Assembly (NCBI RefSeq): GCF_900186955.1
Contig: NZ_LT906438.1
Location: 3,100,001 to 3,164,000, forward strand
Source of the DNA: Bacillus pumilus
GTDB lineage: Bacteria > Bacillota > Bacilli > Bacillales > Bacillaceae
Reading direction: 5' to 3'
Length of the DNA: 64,000 nt
The position numbers and the translations under genes are program-made. The notes under the pieces are model-generated. The model searched no databases, was not told where the DNA came from, and saw nothing but the letters and a program-made list of their open reading frames with translations. This document shows positions 43,513 to 52,700 of the stretch, in pieces; the stretch's first letter is position 1, and the number at the start of each line of letters is the position of its first letter.

Positions 43513-44061
43513 TTAGCTGGCTATATTTTGCGGGTGTTTTTTCGGCCAGATCACATAGCTGATGCTAATGACGAAATCAATGGCTAAGACCATTCCCCAT
43601 ACTCTCGCTAGCTGCATCAGTGCTTCCGTTCGTTCTGGTGCTTGGATGAGATAAGATAACCCAAATAGTAGACCGGCTCCGATGACATAAGAGACGAGAT
43701 GCCGCGTCCAGCCGACTATTTCATATACAGACCGTTCCTTCCCGTACTTTGGTCTTCCCTTCGGCTTAGGGCCTCCTGCAAATCGATAAGCAAACCGGAC
43801 ATCTGCCCATTTCACCATTTGATGTCCAAAAGCGAGACTCACCCCAATATAAACAGCTGCGAGCCCGTGAATGACACTTGCCACAGCCCCCTCTCTTAAA
43901 TCCATATACGTCGCTGCAAGAAGTATGAGATCCAAAATCGGTGTACAAATGAGGAAGAAGGCGCCCCACTTTTTCTGTCTAAACACATAACGAAGTGTTA
44001 ACCCCACCAGAATAAACAGCCAAAAGCCAATTTCACATGCCACAATCAATAACCCGATCAA
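43513..44061 (-). CDS. Integral membrane protein of unknown function
   Basis: 182 residues with about five predicted membrane segments and a central hydrophilic loop KPKGRPKYGKERSVYE. I do not recognise a named family with certainty. It is divergent from a TetR-family gene 89 bases away, and two matching palindromes lie between them, so the TetR protein very probably represses it. By analogy with such pairs it could be an efflux-related or membrane-stress protein, but that is inference. Confidence 0.8.
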   Translation of the reverse strand: MIGLLIVACEIGFWLFILVGLTLRYVFRQKKWGAFFLICTPILDLILLAATYMDLREGAVASVIHGLAAVYIGVSLAFGHQMVKWADVRFAYRFAGGPKPKGRPKYGKERSVYEIVGWTRHLVSYVIGAGLLFGLSYLIQAPERTEALMQLARVWGMVLAIDFVISISYVIWPKKHPQNIAS

Positions 44062-44079
44062 TATTCACCACATCCTTTT

Positions 44080-44120
44080 TAATACGATTGTATTAAATAA
44101 AAAATAACACAACTGTGTTA
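44080..44120. promoter_or_regulatory. Two TetR-type operators in the divergent gap
   Basis: TAATACGATTGTATTA (44080-44095) and TAACACAACTGTGTTA (44105-44120) are 16-bp palindromes of the same form, centres 25 bp apart. A third, weaker copy (TAGCTGTGCTA) lies at 44130-44140, next to the -10 of the TetR gene. Confidence 0.8.
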
Positions 44121-44150
44121 AAAAAACAATAGCTGTGCTAAAATCAATGT

Positions 44151-44759
44151 ATGCCAAAAATCGTCGATCACTATAAACAAAAACAAAAAGTCGCTCAAGC
44201 TGCCATGAGAGTGATTAAACAGGATGGATTGGAAAACGCTTCTGTACGAAAAGTAGCGGTAGAAGCTGGCATTTCAGCGGGCTCTATGCGTCATTATTTC
44301 TCCACACAGCAGGAGCTATTTCTTTTCTCTATGACATTGATTCAGGAAAGAGTCAAAGAGCGGATGACAGGACTTCAGCTGAACGGTTCAACGGAAGAAA
44401 ATGTCTTCGCGTTATTGGAGCAGGTTCTCCCACTTGATGAAGAACGAAGATTTGAAATGGAGGTGTGGCAGGCTTTTACAGTCAAGTCGATGACTGAACC
44501 TGATTTACAGCCGCTCAATGCAAAGATGTATGACGAGCTTTTCCAAATGACCCAATATTGTTTAATGAAATTAAAAGAGGATGGGCTCTTGCTTGATCAT
44601 ATCGATCTTTTAGTCGAAACTGAGCGGCTTTATGCGGTCATCAATGGGCTTGCATTGAATGGAATCTTGCAGCCTCATCGCTTACCGCCTCAGCTCATAC
44701 GCTCCGTACTGCAGATGCACCTGCAATCCATCACCAAAAAAGACATGTCTCCCTCATGA
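44151..44759 (+). CDS. TetR-family transcriptional regulator
   Basis: 202 residues: N-terminal TetR HTH (KVAQAAMRVIKQDGLENASVRKVAVEAGISAGSMRHYFSTQQELF, about residues 12-56) and a helical ligand domain. No SD lies before the ATG. A likely -10 (TGCTAAAAT, hexamer 44139-44144) puts the transcription start at or within a base or two of the ATG, so the mRNA may be leaderless. It probably controls itself and the divergent membrane protein. Confidence 0.88.
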   Translation: MPKIVDHYKQKQKVAQAAMRVIKQDGLENASVRKVAVEAGISAGSMRHYFSTQQELFLFSMTLIQERVKERMTGLQLNGSTEENVFALLEQVLPLDEERRFEMEVWQAFTVKSMTEPDLQPLNAKMYDELFQMTQYCLMKLKEDGLLLDHIDLLVETERLYAVINGLALNGILQPHRLPPQLIRSVLQMHLQSITKKDMSPS

Positions 44760-44775
44760 GGGAGCATGTCTTTTT
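44738..44775. terminator. Terminator between the tetR-type gene and the response-regulator gene
   Basis: Long hairpin GACATGtCTCCCTCATGAGGGAGCATGTC followed by TTTTTTT, overlapping the end of the TetR gene. It serves both convergent genes. Confidence 0.87.
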
Positions 44776-45708
44776 TTAATCTTCCATAAAAATACGTTTT
44801 GCTTCGTAGTAGAGTACCTGCACAAATTTCTTCACATTGATACGGGTATGTTCTTCTCTACCGCTCGTCTCTTTTGTTAATTCACTCATTTTCTTTCGCA
44901 CGATGGTGAAATCAAAGAATTTAGAAGCGTAATTTTCAAAGGTCGGATGAGAAAAATCAGTTAACCCAAGTGAAGCGATGTGTTTCAAGGATTGATTGAT
45001 CGCACGCCTCACCCGCTGTTCCGCTGCTTTCGCTTCTCTTGCAATGTCTGCCGATGTGTAAGGCTCATTTAATTTATCCTCGGTGACACCCGTGAAAATG
45101 ACCTTTAAAGAAGGAAATGAATCATGATGTTCGGTATGTAGCGCTAAATACTGATCTGTGAAGAGGATCATATCTAATAAATCTTTAGATCCCTTTTCGC
45201 CCACAATTCCAAGCTCTGCAAGCAAGAACTGGCCTGCCTCTGCAAGACTTTTCCCACGCTGCTTCGTTTTCGTCTGACCGCGCTGCTGAAACTGCATGAC
45301 GGATTTGAGTGAGTGCTGAATATTTTCAATTGAATGCTCTAAATGAAGCCGCTCAATCATGAGGTGGAGCACACTTAAGACCTCTACACGATTGATTGGC
45401 TTTGTCACATAATACTCGACACCAAGCGTATACGCCTGGCCGATTAATTCCTTTGTTTCTACCTGTGACAGCATTAAGTATTTGCCATGAAACTCATCCT
45501 TAATGGCTCGAATCGTTTCAAGTCCGTCTCGTTCCGGCATCAATAGATCAATACATAAGATATCAATGTGCAAATCATTTAAGTAGCTTGCCGTTAACTC
45601 TGCGCCATCCTCTGCTTCTCCCGCGACGAAGCCAAGCTCTTCATCTTCAATGAGCTGAGCGAGTGAAGAACGCACGGCTTCATCATCATCCACAATAAAA
45701 AATCTCAT
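44776..45708 (-). CDS. Response regulator, GlnL (YcbB)-like
   Basis: 310 residues: N-terminal receiver (acidic VDDDEA, phospho-acceptor Asp54 in ILCIDLLMPERDG, Lys in EYYVTKPINRVEVL), a linker, and a C-terminal YcbB-type DNA-binding domain (about 160-305). This domain layout is that of B. subtilis GlnL, partner of GlnK. Its start overlaps the kinase stop. Being next to aspartase and a glutamate/aspartate symporter, it likely controls them in response to an acidic amino acid or glutamine. Confidence 0.85.
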   Translation of the reverse strand: MRFFIVDDDEAVRSSLAQLIEDEELGFVAGEAEDGAELTASYLNDLHIDILCIDLLMPERDGLETIRAIKDEFHGKYLMLSQVETKELIGQAYTLGVEYYVTKPINRVEVLSVLHLMIERLHLEHSIENIQHSLKSVMQFQQRGQTKTKQRGKSLAEAGQFLLAELGIVGEKGSKDLLDMILFTDQYLALHTEHHDSFPSLKVIFTGVTEDKLNEPYTSADIAREAKAAEQRVRRAINQSLKHIASLGLTDFSHPTFENYASKFFDFTIVRKKMSELTKETSGREEHTRINVKKFVQVLYYEAKRIFMED

Positions 45709-47021
45709 CTCCCAATCCCCTCTTTTCTACTAACTTGATCCATTGGTATCGTTAACGTGAAAGTCGTTTGTTTATTTGGGATACTCTTCATCTCAACACT
45801 TCCGCCAAGCTTCTCCGCTGTATCCTTTACATAGGAAAGACCGATACCACTTGATGGATTCCCAGCCTGATCGTATTTTAAAGTAAAACCGGGTTTAAAA
45901 ATCACATGATGATTACGCTCTTTAATGCCAGGCCCGTTGTCACTAATTTGAAAGATCACATGGCTCTCTTTCTGGGAAATAGAGAGTGACACCTCTCCAT
46001 CCACCGGAATGGCTTCGACAGCATTGGAAACGATATTATTTAACAAAGATAGAATGGTATACACGTGATAGACGGGATGCTGCCCATCTTCATCATAATG
46101 AAAGACAATGTTTTTTTTAAGAGATTCTGCGTAATTTTCATGAATACGAATCACGAGCCCAGCAATATGCGCAGGACTTGCATACGCCTGAAAATTTTCT
46201 TCATGAATCAGCTTTGATAATGCAGAAAAAATCCGCTGGTTATCCTTTTTGATCTCATGCACCTCTCCTGCGATTTGCAGGGCTGTTTTTCCGAGCTTTT
46301 TCAAATCCAATGACTCTGCATCCTTTGCGTGATGCAGGGATTGATACAATTGATAGGATGTCGCTGTAATGTGCTCAGCATGTGCAAGTGTTTTATGAAA
46401 GTATGTAGATTCCGTGTAAAGATTAGACAGGAGCATGAGCAGATGTTCCTTTTCCTTTTTCATCTGACGCTCTCTCGCCTGCTCTTCATATAATCGAATC
46501 ATTGTATAACAAGCCAACACGAAAAAGCTTCTGAAAATCGCCAACACGAAAAGTTGAAACAGCGTCCGCATCGTTAAAATTTCATCGATGGTGCCACGAA
46601 GTGCAATCATTTCAACAACGCTCGCGCATAGCTCCATGATGATACCTGTCGCTCCAATCAGCCAAGGCTGATCGCGGAAACGTCTGACCTTTAATAAATA
46701 AAAGAGCGTGCCGTAGACGACGTAATAAAGCAGGGAAGGAAATCTTAAAGAAATCGCCTCTTCCAGCGGAAGATGACCTGTGACGGCTGTATCAAGAAGC
46801 ACGCGAAACGCAAAAACAGAAACCCCTGCAATGATACCGCTTGCCCATGCCGGGAATTTTTTCATTTGAAGTAGGATAAAGAAAAAGACAACGGTTCCAA
46901 AGCTGACCCGAAAGCTGTCCTCAAATGGATAAAATTTAAATTCTCCGCCAATCGGTGTCAGTACAATGAGCATCACAATTAAATAAGGCTCTGTATTTAG
47001 CCATTTTTTCAGTAGATTCAA
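45705..47021 (-). CDS. Sensor histidine kinase, GlnK-like
   Basis: 438 residues: about six membrane segments in residues 10-190, a coiled-coil region with the likely phospho-acceptor His in EVHEIKKDNQRI, and a HATPase domain (N-box NIVSNAVEAI, G1 DNGPGI, G2 SGIGLSYVKDTAEKLGG). The first codon is TTG. The kinase and regulator overlap by four bases. It resembles GlnK (YcbA) of B. subtilis in layout. Its own promoter lies directly upstream. Confidence 0.85.
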   Translation of the reverse strand: MNLLKKWLNTEPYLIVMLIVLTPIGGEFKFYPFEDSFRVSFGTVVFFFILLQMKKFPAWASGIIAGVSVFAFRVLLDTAVTGHLPLEEAISLRFPSLLYYVVYGTLFYLLKVRRFRDQPWLIGATGIIMELCASVVEMIALRGTIDEILTMRTLFQLFVLAIFRSFFVLACYTMIRLYEEQARERQMKKEKEHLLMLLSNLYTESTYFHKTLAHAEHITATSYQLYQSLHHAKDAESLDLKKLGKTALQIAGEVHEIKKDNQRIFSALSKLIHEENFQAYASPAHIAGLVIRIHENYAESLKKNIVFHYDEDGQHPVYHVYTILSLLNNIVSNAVEAIPVDGEVSLSISQKESHVIFQISDNGPGIKERNHHVIFKPGFTLKYDQAGNPSSGIGLSYVKDTAEKLGGSVEMKSIPNKQTTFTLTIPMDQVSRKEGIGR

Positions 47022-47050
47022 ACGCAGTCACATCCCTAATAATTGACGAT

Positions 47051-47079
47051 AGTATACTATGTGGGCTTGAGAAAAACAA
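47051..47079 (-). promoter_or_regulatory. Promoter of the GlnKL-like pair
   Basis: Minus-strand TTGTTT (47074-47079), 17-bp spacer, TATACT (47051-47056), between the aspartase terminator and the kinase start. Confidence 0.7.
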
Positions 47080-47090
47080 ACATCCATGAA

Positions 47091-47122
47091 AAAGCGCACA
47101 CCGGAACTTTGTCGGTGTGCGC
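47091..47122 (-). terminator. Terminator of the aspartase gene
   Basis: AAGCGCACACCG/CGGTGTGCGCTT stem followed by TTTT on the minus strand. Confidence 0.87.
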
Positions 47123-47137
47123 TTCTCATGATGCCGC

Positions 47138-48583
47138 TTAATCTTCTAAACGATCCTTTTCTAAAAGTGATGCGCCAGCAATACCTGGTTTAGTCATTTC
47201 AAAAGGATTCAAGATGACATCAAGCTCTTCCTCTGATAAAACATCATTTTGCAGACAAAGCTCACGTACAGATACGCCTGTAAGAATCGCTTCTCTGGCA
47301 ATTCGTGCAGCAGCTTCATAACCAATATGCGGATTCACCGCTGTCATGACACCAGCACTTTTTTCTACATATTCTTTTAATCTAGATTCATCTGCTTTTA
47401 GGTCACGCAAGCAGTTGTCTACGAAGGATTCAAATACATTTTTCATGATGCTGAGAGATTGAAGCAAGTTGAACACAAGAACTGGTTCCATCACGTTCAG
47501 CTCAAGCTGACCAGCCTCTGATGCAAGACAGATCGTGTGGTCATTTCCGATAACTTGGAATGCCACTTGGTTCATGACCTCAGGCATCACTGGGTTGACT
47601 TTCCCTGGCATGATAGATGAACCTGGCTGTCTTGGCGGCAAGTGAAGCTCACCAAAGCCTGCTCTTGGACCTGATGCCATCAAGCGAATATCGTTCGCCA
47701 TTTTAGACATATTCATCATACATACTTTCAGTGCAGCTGATACTTCTGTATAAGCATCCGTATTTTGCGTGGCATCGACTAAATCTTCAGCTCCAACTAA
47801 CGGTAATCCGCTAATGTCAGATAGATAGCCAACCACTTGGCGAATATATTTAGGATCAGCATTCAAGCCAGTTCCGACTGCTGTTGCACCCATATTGACT
47901 TCATATAAATGCTGTTTAGACTGCTTGATACGTTTAATATCACGACCAAGAACCTTTGCATAAGCACTAAACTCTTGACCAAGTCTGATTGGAACAGCGT
48001 CCTGAAGATGCGTACGTCCCATTTTGATGACATGATCGAATTCTTGCGCTTTTTCTGTCATGACTTGATGCATGTTTTCCATCGTATAAAGTAGTTTTTC
48101 AATCATATTCAATGTTGAAATATGAATCGCTGTTGGGAAAACGTCGTTTGTTGACTGCGACATGTTCACATGCGTGTTTGGACTTAGCTCAGTATAAGCG
48201 CCTTTTTCCTTTCCTAGTAGTTCAAGCGCTCTGTTTGCAATGACTTCATTGGCATTCATATTCATTGAAGTGCCAGCCCCGCCTTGAATTGGATCGACAA
48301 TAAATTGATTGTTCCATTTTCCTTCAATAACCTCATCTGCGGCTTGAACAATTTTTTCTCCAAGACCAGAATATAGTCGCTGTGTATCCATATTTGCAAG
48401 TGCGGCTGCCTTTTTGACAATCCCTAATGCTTTGATGAGTTCCTCATGAACATGGTAGCCAGTAATTGGAAAGTTCTCTACTGCACGTAATGTTTGAATT
48501 CCATAATACGCTTGAGTGTCTACTTCCTTTTCACCTAGAAAGTCTCGTTCGATTCGAACTTGCTTGTCCTGTAGCTTCGTCAT
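47138..48583 (-). CDS. ansB: Aspartate ammonia-lyase (aspartase)
   Basis: 481-residue member of the fumarase/aspartase superfamily; it deaminates L-aspartate to fumarate and ammonia. The superfamily signature GSSIMPGKVNPVMPE, the catalytic Ser loop, and the aspartase-type blocks GGAGTSMNMNANEVI and SPNTHVNMSQSTNDVFPTAIH are present. It matches recalled B. subtilis AnsB along its length. SD AAAGGAG precedes it. It lies 16 bases after gltT, forming a transporter-enzyme operon. Confidence 0.93.
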   Translation of the reverse strand: MTKLQDKQVRIERDFLGEKEVDTQAYYGIQTLRAVENFPITGYHVHEELIKALGIVKKAAALANMDTQRLYSGLGEKIVQAADEVIEGKWNNQFIVDPIQGGAGTSMNMNANEVIANRALELLGKEKGAYTELSPNTHVNMSQSTNDVFPTAIHISTLNMIEKLLYTMENMHQVMTEKAQEFDHVIKMGRTHLQDAVPIRLGQEFSAYAKVLGRDIKRIKQSKQHLYEVNMGATAVGTGLNADPKYIRQVVGYLSDISGLPLVGAEDLVDATQNTDAYTEVSAALKVCMMNMSKMANDIRLMASGPRAGFGELHLPPRQPGSSIMPGKVNPVMPEVMNQVAFQVIGNDHTICLASEAGQLELNVMEPVLVFNLLQSLSIMKNVFESFVDNCLRDLKADESRLKEYVEKSAGVMTAVNPHIGYEAAARIAREAILTGVSVRELCLQNDVLSEEELDVILNPFEMTKPGIAGASLLEKDRLED

Positions 48584-48599
48584 TTGAAAAGATCTCCTT

Positions 48600-49877
48600 T
48601 TACGCTGCTTTTGTTTGTTGTTTTAATTCCTCAATATACTTCTTCGATTTCTCTTGATCAAAAACTTTTTCCCACTTAGACATGACAATGGCTGCAAGTG
48701 AGTTACCAAATACGTTAACAGTTGTACGAACCATGTCAAGAATACGGTCGATCCCAACGATGAAGGCAAGTCCTTCAAGCGGCAGTCCCATTGCACCAAG
48801 TGTTGTGATGACAACAACGATTGATGCACCTGGTACACCAGCCATTCCTTTAGATGTCAGCATCAAGATTAATAGTAACGTAATTTGCTCATAGATGGAA
48901 AGTGGCATGCCGTACATTTGTGCAACAAATATGGCGGCAATGGATTGATAGATGGCACTTCCATCTAAGTTAAAGGTGTAGCCTGTTGGGATAACGAACG
49001 ACGTGATCGCTTTCGGGCAGCCGAACTTCTCCATTTTATCCATTAGTCTAGGCAGTACAGCTTCTGAACTTGCTGTTGAGAATGCAAGAATGATTTCTTC
49101 TTTTAGCACTCTAAATAGTGTAAAGACGCTTGTTCCAGCTAATTTTGCGATAATGCCAAGTACGACAATCACGAAGAATGCCATTGTGCCGTAAACGACA
49201 AGTACCAGCTTACCTAGCGGGAGAAGCGCTCCGACCCCGAATTTGATCACCGTCACACTGATGAGCGCGAATACACCAAATGGTGCAAATTTCATCACTT
49301 TATTGGTCACCCAGAACATGGCTTCGAGTATACCCTCAAAGAATCCTAACACTGGTTTCCCTTTGTCTCCTACTGCGGCAATTCCTAATCCGAATAAGAC
49401 GGTAAAGAAGATCGTTGGTAATAGATCACCTTCTGCAATGGATTGGAAAACGTTTGTTGGCACTAGATGCACAATCGTTTCAGAGAAACTTGCTTTTTCG
49501 GAAGAAGCTTTCGATGTTTCTTCATATTTAGAGATATCGCCTTTTTCCATGTTGCTCATGTCAATTCCTGTACCAGGATGGAAGACGTTTGCTGCAAGCA
49601 GTCCTACTGCTAATGCAATCGTTGTCACAATTTCGAAGTAAAGAATCGTTTTCCCACCGAGTCTTCCTATGGTTTTCATATCCCCTACACCAGCTACTGC
49701 TACAATCAACGCAGCAATAACAATTGGAAGAACGATCATTTTAATTAAATGGATGAATATATCGCCAATCGGCGTTAACACATTAATAACGGTTTCATTT
49801 TGATAAAACAGCGCTCCCACGATAACACCCAGAACAAGTGCAATGAGTATTTGTGAAGCTAACCCTAACTTTTTCAT
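48600..49877 (-). CDS. gltT: Glutamate/aspartate:cation symporter (GltT/GltP type)
   Basis: 425-residue DAACS-family symporter: eight membrane helices plus two re-entrant loops, with the serine-rich loop AFSTASSEAVLP, the ion-site block FVIPTGYTFNLDGSAIYQ (NMDGT-like, here NLDGS) and the transport loop SKGMAGVPGASIVV. It should import aspartate and glutamate for the downstream aspartase. SD GGGGG precedes the ATG. Confidence 0.92.
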   Translation of the reverse strand: MKKLGLASQILIALVLGVIVGALFYQNETVINVLTPIGDIFIHLIKMIVLPIVIAALIVAVAGVGDMKTIGRLGGKTILYFEIVTTIALAVGLLAANVFHPGTGIDMSNMEKGDISKYEETSKASSEKASFSETIVHLVPTNVFQSIAEGDLLPTIFFTVLFGLGIAAVGDKGKPVLGFFEGILEAMFWVTNKVMKFAPFGVFALISVTVIKFGVGALLPLGKLVLVVYGTMAFFVIVVLGIIAKLAGTSVFTLFRVLKEEIILAFSTASSEAVLPRLMDKMEKFGCPKAITSFVIPTGYTFNLDGSAIYQSIAAIFVAQMYGMPLSIYEQITLLLILMLTSKGMAGVPGASIVVVITTLGAMGLPLEGLAFIVGIDRILDMVRTTVNVFGNSLAAIVMSKWEKVFDQEKSKKYIEELKQQTKAA

Positions 49878-49895
49878 ACGTGAACCCCCTTTTTT

Positions 49896-49909
49896 TGATA
49901 ACGCTTTCT
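49896..49909 (-). promoter_or_regulatory. Candidate cre site upstream of gltT
   Basis: TGATAACGCTTTCT matches the 14-bp CcpA operator consensus at 11 positions including the central CG. It lies about 20 bases before the gltT start. It suggests glucose repression of the aspartate operon. The region 49910-50030 shows no gene. Confidence 0.5.
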
Positions 49910-50027
49910 TTGTTGCTTAATCGCATCTTAACGATGAACCTACAAAAAACGACAAAAAGGAACAAAAAGAAGTGAATTTTTTATGAAAAATCTTTTAAAA
50001 GGTGGGTTTTTCCACAAAATTGTTAAA

Positions 50028-50053
50028 AAAAGACTTCGCTTTTGGGCGAAGTC
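50028..50053 (-). terminator. Terminator of the copper operon
   Basis: GGACTTCGC/GCGAAGTC stem followed by TTTTTTT on the minus strand, directly after the 44-aa gene. Confidence 0.87.
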
Positions 50054-50188
50054 CTAATGATTTTGCATTTGTTCACTTGGTGTATCTTTTTGTAAATAAG
50101 CTCCATTGTATATCGCATATCCAATAAGGACCAGAGCAACGTAGAACAATGCACTAATCGTCCAAATCCATTTGACATTCAGCTTCAT
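50054..50188 (-). CDS. Small single-pass membrane protein coupled to copA (44 aa)
   Basis: A 44-codon frame starts at an ATG that overlaps the copA stop codon (ATGA) and ends just before the operon's terminator. The product (MKLNVKWIWTISALFYVAL...) has one clear membrane helix, about residues 7-28, and a short polar tail ending PSEQMQNH. The stop/start overlap and shared terminator argue strongly that it is expressed with CopA. It has no Cys, His pair or other obvious copper motif except the terminal Met/His residues. I do not recognise the family; it could be a small partner or regulator of the ATPase. Confidence 0.78.
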   Translation of the reverse strand: MKLNVKWIWTISALFYVALVLIGYAIYNGAYLQKDTPSEQMQNH

Positions 50189-52620
50189 TGTGCCACTCCC
50201 TCTCTAACTGGTTTCAGTCGCTGCAATCTGAGCGCATTCAATACAACCGACACGGAGCTAAAGGCCATTGCTGCTCCTGCAAGCCATGGCGCAAGAAGTC
50301 CTAAAGCAGCTATCGGTATCCCAATACAATTATAAGCAAGCGCCCAAAATAGATTTTGCTTGATGTTTCTCATCGTTTTTTGACTAAATTCAAGCGCATC
50401 AGCAATGGCATGGAGGTCTCCTGTCATGAGTGTGATATCTGCTGCTTCCATGGCGACATCTGTCCCTGTTCCAACTGCCATCCCAATATTTGCTGTCGCA
50501 AGGGCCGGTGCATCATTGATGCCATCTCCGACCATGGCGACTTTCTTTCCTTGTTCCTGAAGCGCCGCAATGTGAGCAGCCTTTTCCTCAGGCAGAACTT
50601 CAGCAATGACATGATCAATGCCCGCCTGTTTCGCAATCGCCTCTGCTGTCATCTTGTTATCACCTGTCATCATCACGACGTGAATTCCTTGCTTTTTCAG
50701 GCGCTTGATCGCTTGAGGTGAGGATGATTTGATCGTATCTGCGACCGCGACAATGCCGGCGACTTCTCCATCAATGGCAACAAGCATAGCCGTTTTCCCT
50801 TGCTGCTCCAGCGTTGTGACGGATGCTTCGACTTGATCATATGGGATATGATGTTTCTGTAATAGCTTACGCGTTCCAATCAAAAGCTTGCGCCCTGCCG
50901 CCTTTGCTTCAATTCCATGACCTGGGTCAGCTTGGAAGGCTTCAATCTCGACCGCTTCTAGACCTTGTTCCTTCATTCCATCTGTGATCGCTCTGGCAAG
51001 CGGGTGTTCCGACTGTTGTTCAGCTGATCCTGCTAACTGTAGGAGCGTATTTTCTGTCCAATTGGCAGACGCTATTACATCTGTCAGACTCGGCTCCCCT
51101 TTTGTCACAGTCCCTGTTTTATCTAAAAACACCGTGTCGAGAGATTGGGTCACTTCTAAATGCTCTCCGCCTTTAAACAGAATGCCTGATTCAGCCGCAC
51201 GGCCGCTACCCGCCATAATAGAGGTTGGTGTAGCAAGACCGAGTGCACACGGACATGCGATGACGATGACTGCGATAAACGTTTCAAGTGCTGACGTCAC
51301 ATTCCCTGGATCAACAAAGAAAAACCAGATCATGAAGGTGAGCACTGCAATTCCTACAACGATGGGAACGAATATCCCTGATATTTGATCGGCCATCCTT
51401 TGAATCGGTGCTTTTGAGCCCTGTGCCTGTTCTACGACTTTAATAATCTGTGAAAGGGCGGTCTCTTTTCCAACCTTTGTCGCTTTCACTTTCACAAACC
51501 CATTTTTATTGATCGTTGCCCCGATGACCGCATCACCAGCCGTTTTATCAACAGGCAGACTTTCGCCCGTAATCATGGACTCATCAATTGCGGTTCTTCC
51601 CTCCACGATCTCTCCATCTACCGGCACTTTCTCTCCCGGTTTGACAAACACAAGATCATTCACTTTCACTTCGGAAATAGGGACGGTCATCTCTTTCCCA
51701 TCTCGCTCGATGACCGCTTCTTTCGCTTGTAGGCCCATCAGCTTTTGAATCGCTTCTGATGATCTCCCTTTTGCTCTTGCTTCCATTAATTTTCCGAGCA
51801 CGATCAACGTAATGAGTACAGCACTTGTTTCATAATAGAGGGCTGCCTCATGTGTGCCTTGAACCGCTGACTGAATGCTTTCATATAAACTATAGAAAAA
51901 CGCAGCTGATGTCCCAAGTGCGACAAGAACATCCATGTTGGCACTTTTATTACGTAACGCTTTATACGCACCTACATAGAAGGGCCAGCCGACAATGAAC
52001 TGAACGGGCGCTGCTAACGCCAGCTGAACCCAAGGATTCATGAACGCTTCAGGCAGCCAAATAAAAGACGTGAAAGAAAAATGACTGACCATTGCCCAAA
52101 GAAGTGGCAGTGACAGGATCATTGAGAATAGAAAGCGTGCCGTCTGCTTCTCTATTGCTGCTTGGCGATGATCTTTTTTTCCTTCCTCTGCTTCATCTGC
52201 AGCTGGTTCAATTAAAGAATACCCAATGGACTGAACCGCTTGCTTTATATCACTTGTAGACGTTTGGTCTGGGTGATACGTGACCTGAAGGGTCTCCAGC
52301 GCAAAGTTCACAGATCCGTGATCGACACCATCCATCCGGTTAATTTTTTTCTCGATTCGGTTGGCACACGCTGCACACGTCATTCCTTCTATATCAAATT
52401 CTGCTTGCTCCATCACCACATCGTAGCCGAGAGATTGAATTTTTTGCTTGAGATCCTCTGGTGTGAGTTGTTCTGCTTCATACACAATATGAGATGTTTC
52501 CAGCGCCAAATTCACATTGGCATCCTCCACACCTTCCAGCCTGTTCAATCCCTTTTCGATGCGTCCTGCACAGGCAGCACAGGTCATCCCCGTAATTTGA
52601 AAGTCGATTTCCTTCTTCAT
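50185..52620 (-). CDS. copA: Copper-exporting P1B-type ATPase CopA
   Basis: 811 residues: two N-terminal heavy-metal domains, each with GMTCAACA (CxxC), eight membrane segments with the P1B-1 motif CPC (VIACPCALGLATP), phosphorylation motif DKTGTVTKG, and VGDGINDAPALA. It exports Cu+ and takes it from CopZ. ATG 52620 follows AGGTGAGG; a GTG lies nine bases upstream. A CsoR-type palindrome lies just upstream of its SD. Confidence 0.95.
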   Translation of the reverse strand: MKKEIDFQITGMTCAACAGRIEKGLNRLEGVEDANVNLALETSHIVYEAEQLTPEDLKQKIQSLGYDVVMEQAEFDIEGMTCAACANRIEKKINRMDGVDHGSVNFALETLQVTYHPDQTSTSDIKQAVQSIGYSLIEPAADEAEEGKKDHRQAAIEKQTARFLFSMILSLPLLWAMVSHFSFTSFIWLPEAFMNPWVQLALAAPVQFIVGWPFYVGAYKALRNKSANMDVLVALGTSAAFFYSLYESIQSAVQGTHEAALYYETSAVLITLIVLGKLMEARAKGRSSEAIQKLMGLQAKEAVIERDGKEMTVPISEVKVNDLVFVKPGEKVPVDGEIVEGRTAIDESMITGESLPVDKTAGDAVIGATINKNGFVKVKATKVGKETALSQIIKVVEQAQGSKAPIQRMADQISGIFVPIVVGIAVLTFMIWFFFVDPGNVTSALETFIAVIVIACPCALGLATPTSIMAGSGRAAESGILFKGGEHLEVTQSLDTVFLDKTGTVTKGEPSLTDVIASANWTENTLLQLAGSAEQQSEHPLARAITDGMKEQGLEAVEIEAFQADPGHGIEAKAAGRKLLIGTRKLLQKHHIPYDQVEASVTTLEQQGKTAMLVAIDGEVAGIVAVADTIKSSSPQAIKRLKKQGIHVVMMTGDNKMTAEAIAKQAGIDHVIAEVLPEEKAAHIAALQEQGKKVAMVGDGINDAPALATANIGMAVGTGTDVAMEAADITLMTGDLHAIADALEFSQKTMRNIKQNLFWALAYNCIGIPIAALGLLAPWLAGAAMAFSSVSVVLNALRLQRLKPVREGVAQ

Positions 52621-52637
52621 TAACCTCACCTCTCCAT

Positions 52638-52654
52638 ATACACCATGGGGGTAT
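52638..52654. promoter_or_regulatory. Second CsoR-like operator, between copZ and copA
   Basis: ATACACCATGGGGGTAT is a 17-bp degenerate version of the CsoR site at 52946-52962, with a TATAAT directly upstream on the minus strand. It suggests that copA has its own copper-controlled promoter. Confidence 0.55.
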
Positions 52655-52663
52655 TATATTTTG

Positions 52664-52697
52664 AAAAAAATACGTGCTGTTATGCAGCACGTATTTT
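52664..52697 (-). terminator. Terminator between copZ and copA
   Basis: AAATACGTGCTG(C)ATAACAGCACGTATTT hairpin followed by a T tract on the minus strand, directly after the copZ stop. It uncouples copZ from copA to some degree. Confidence 0.82.
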
Positions 52698-52700
52698 CAT

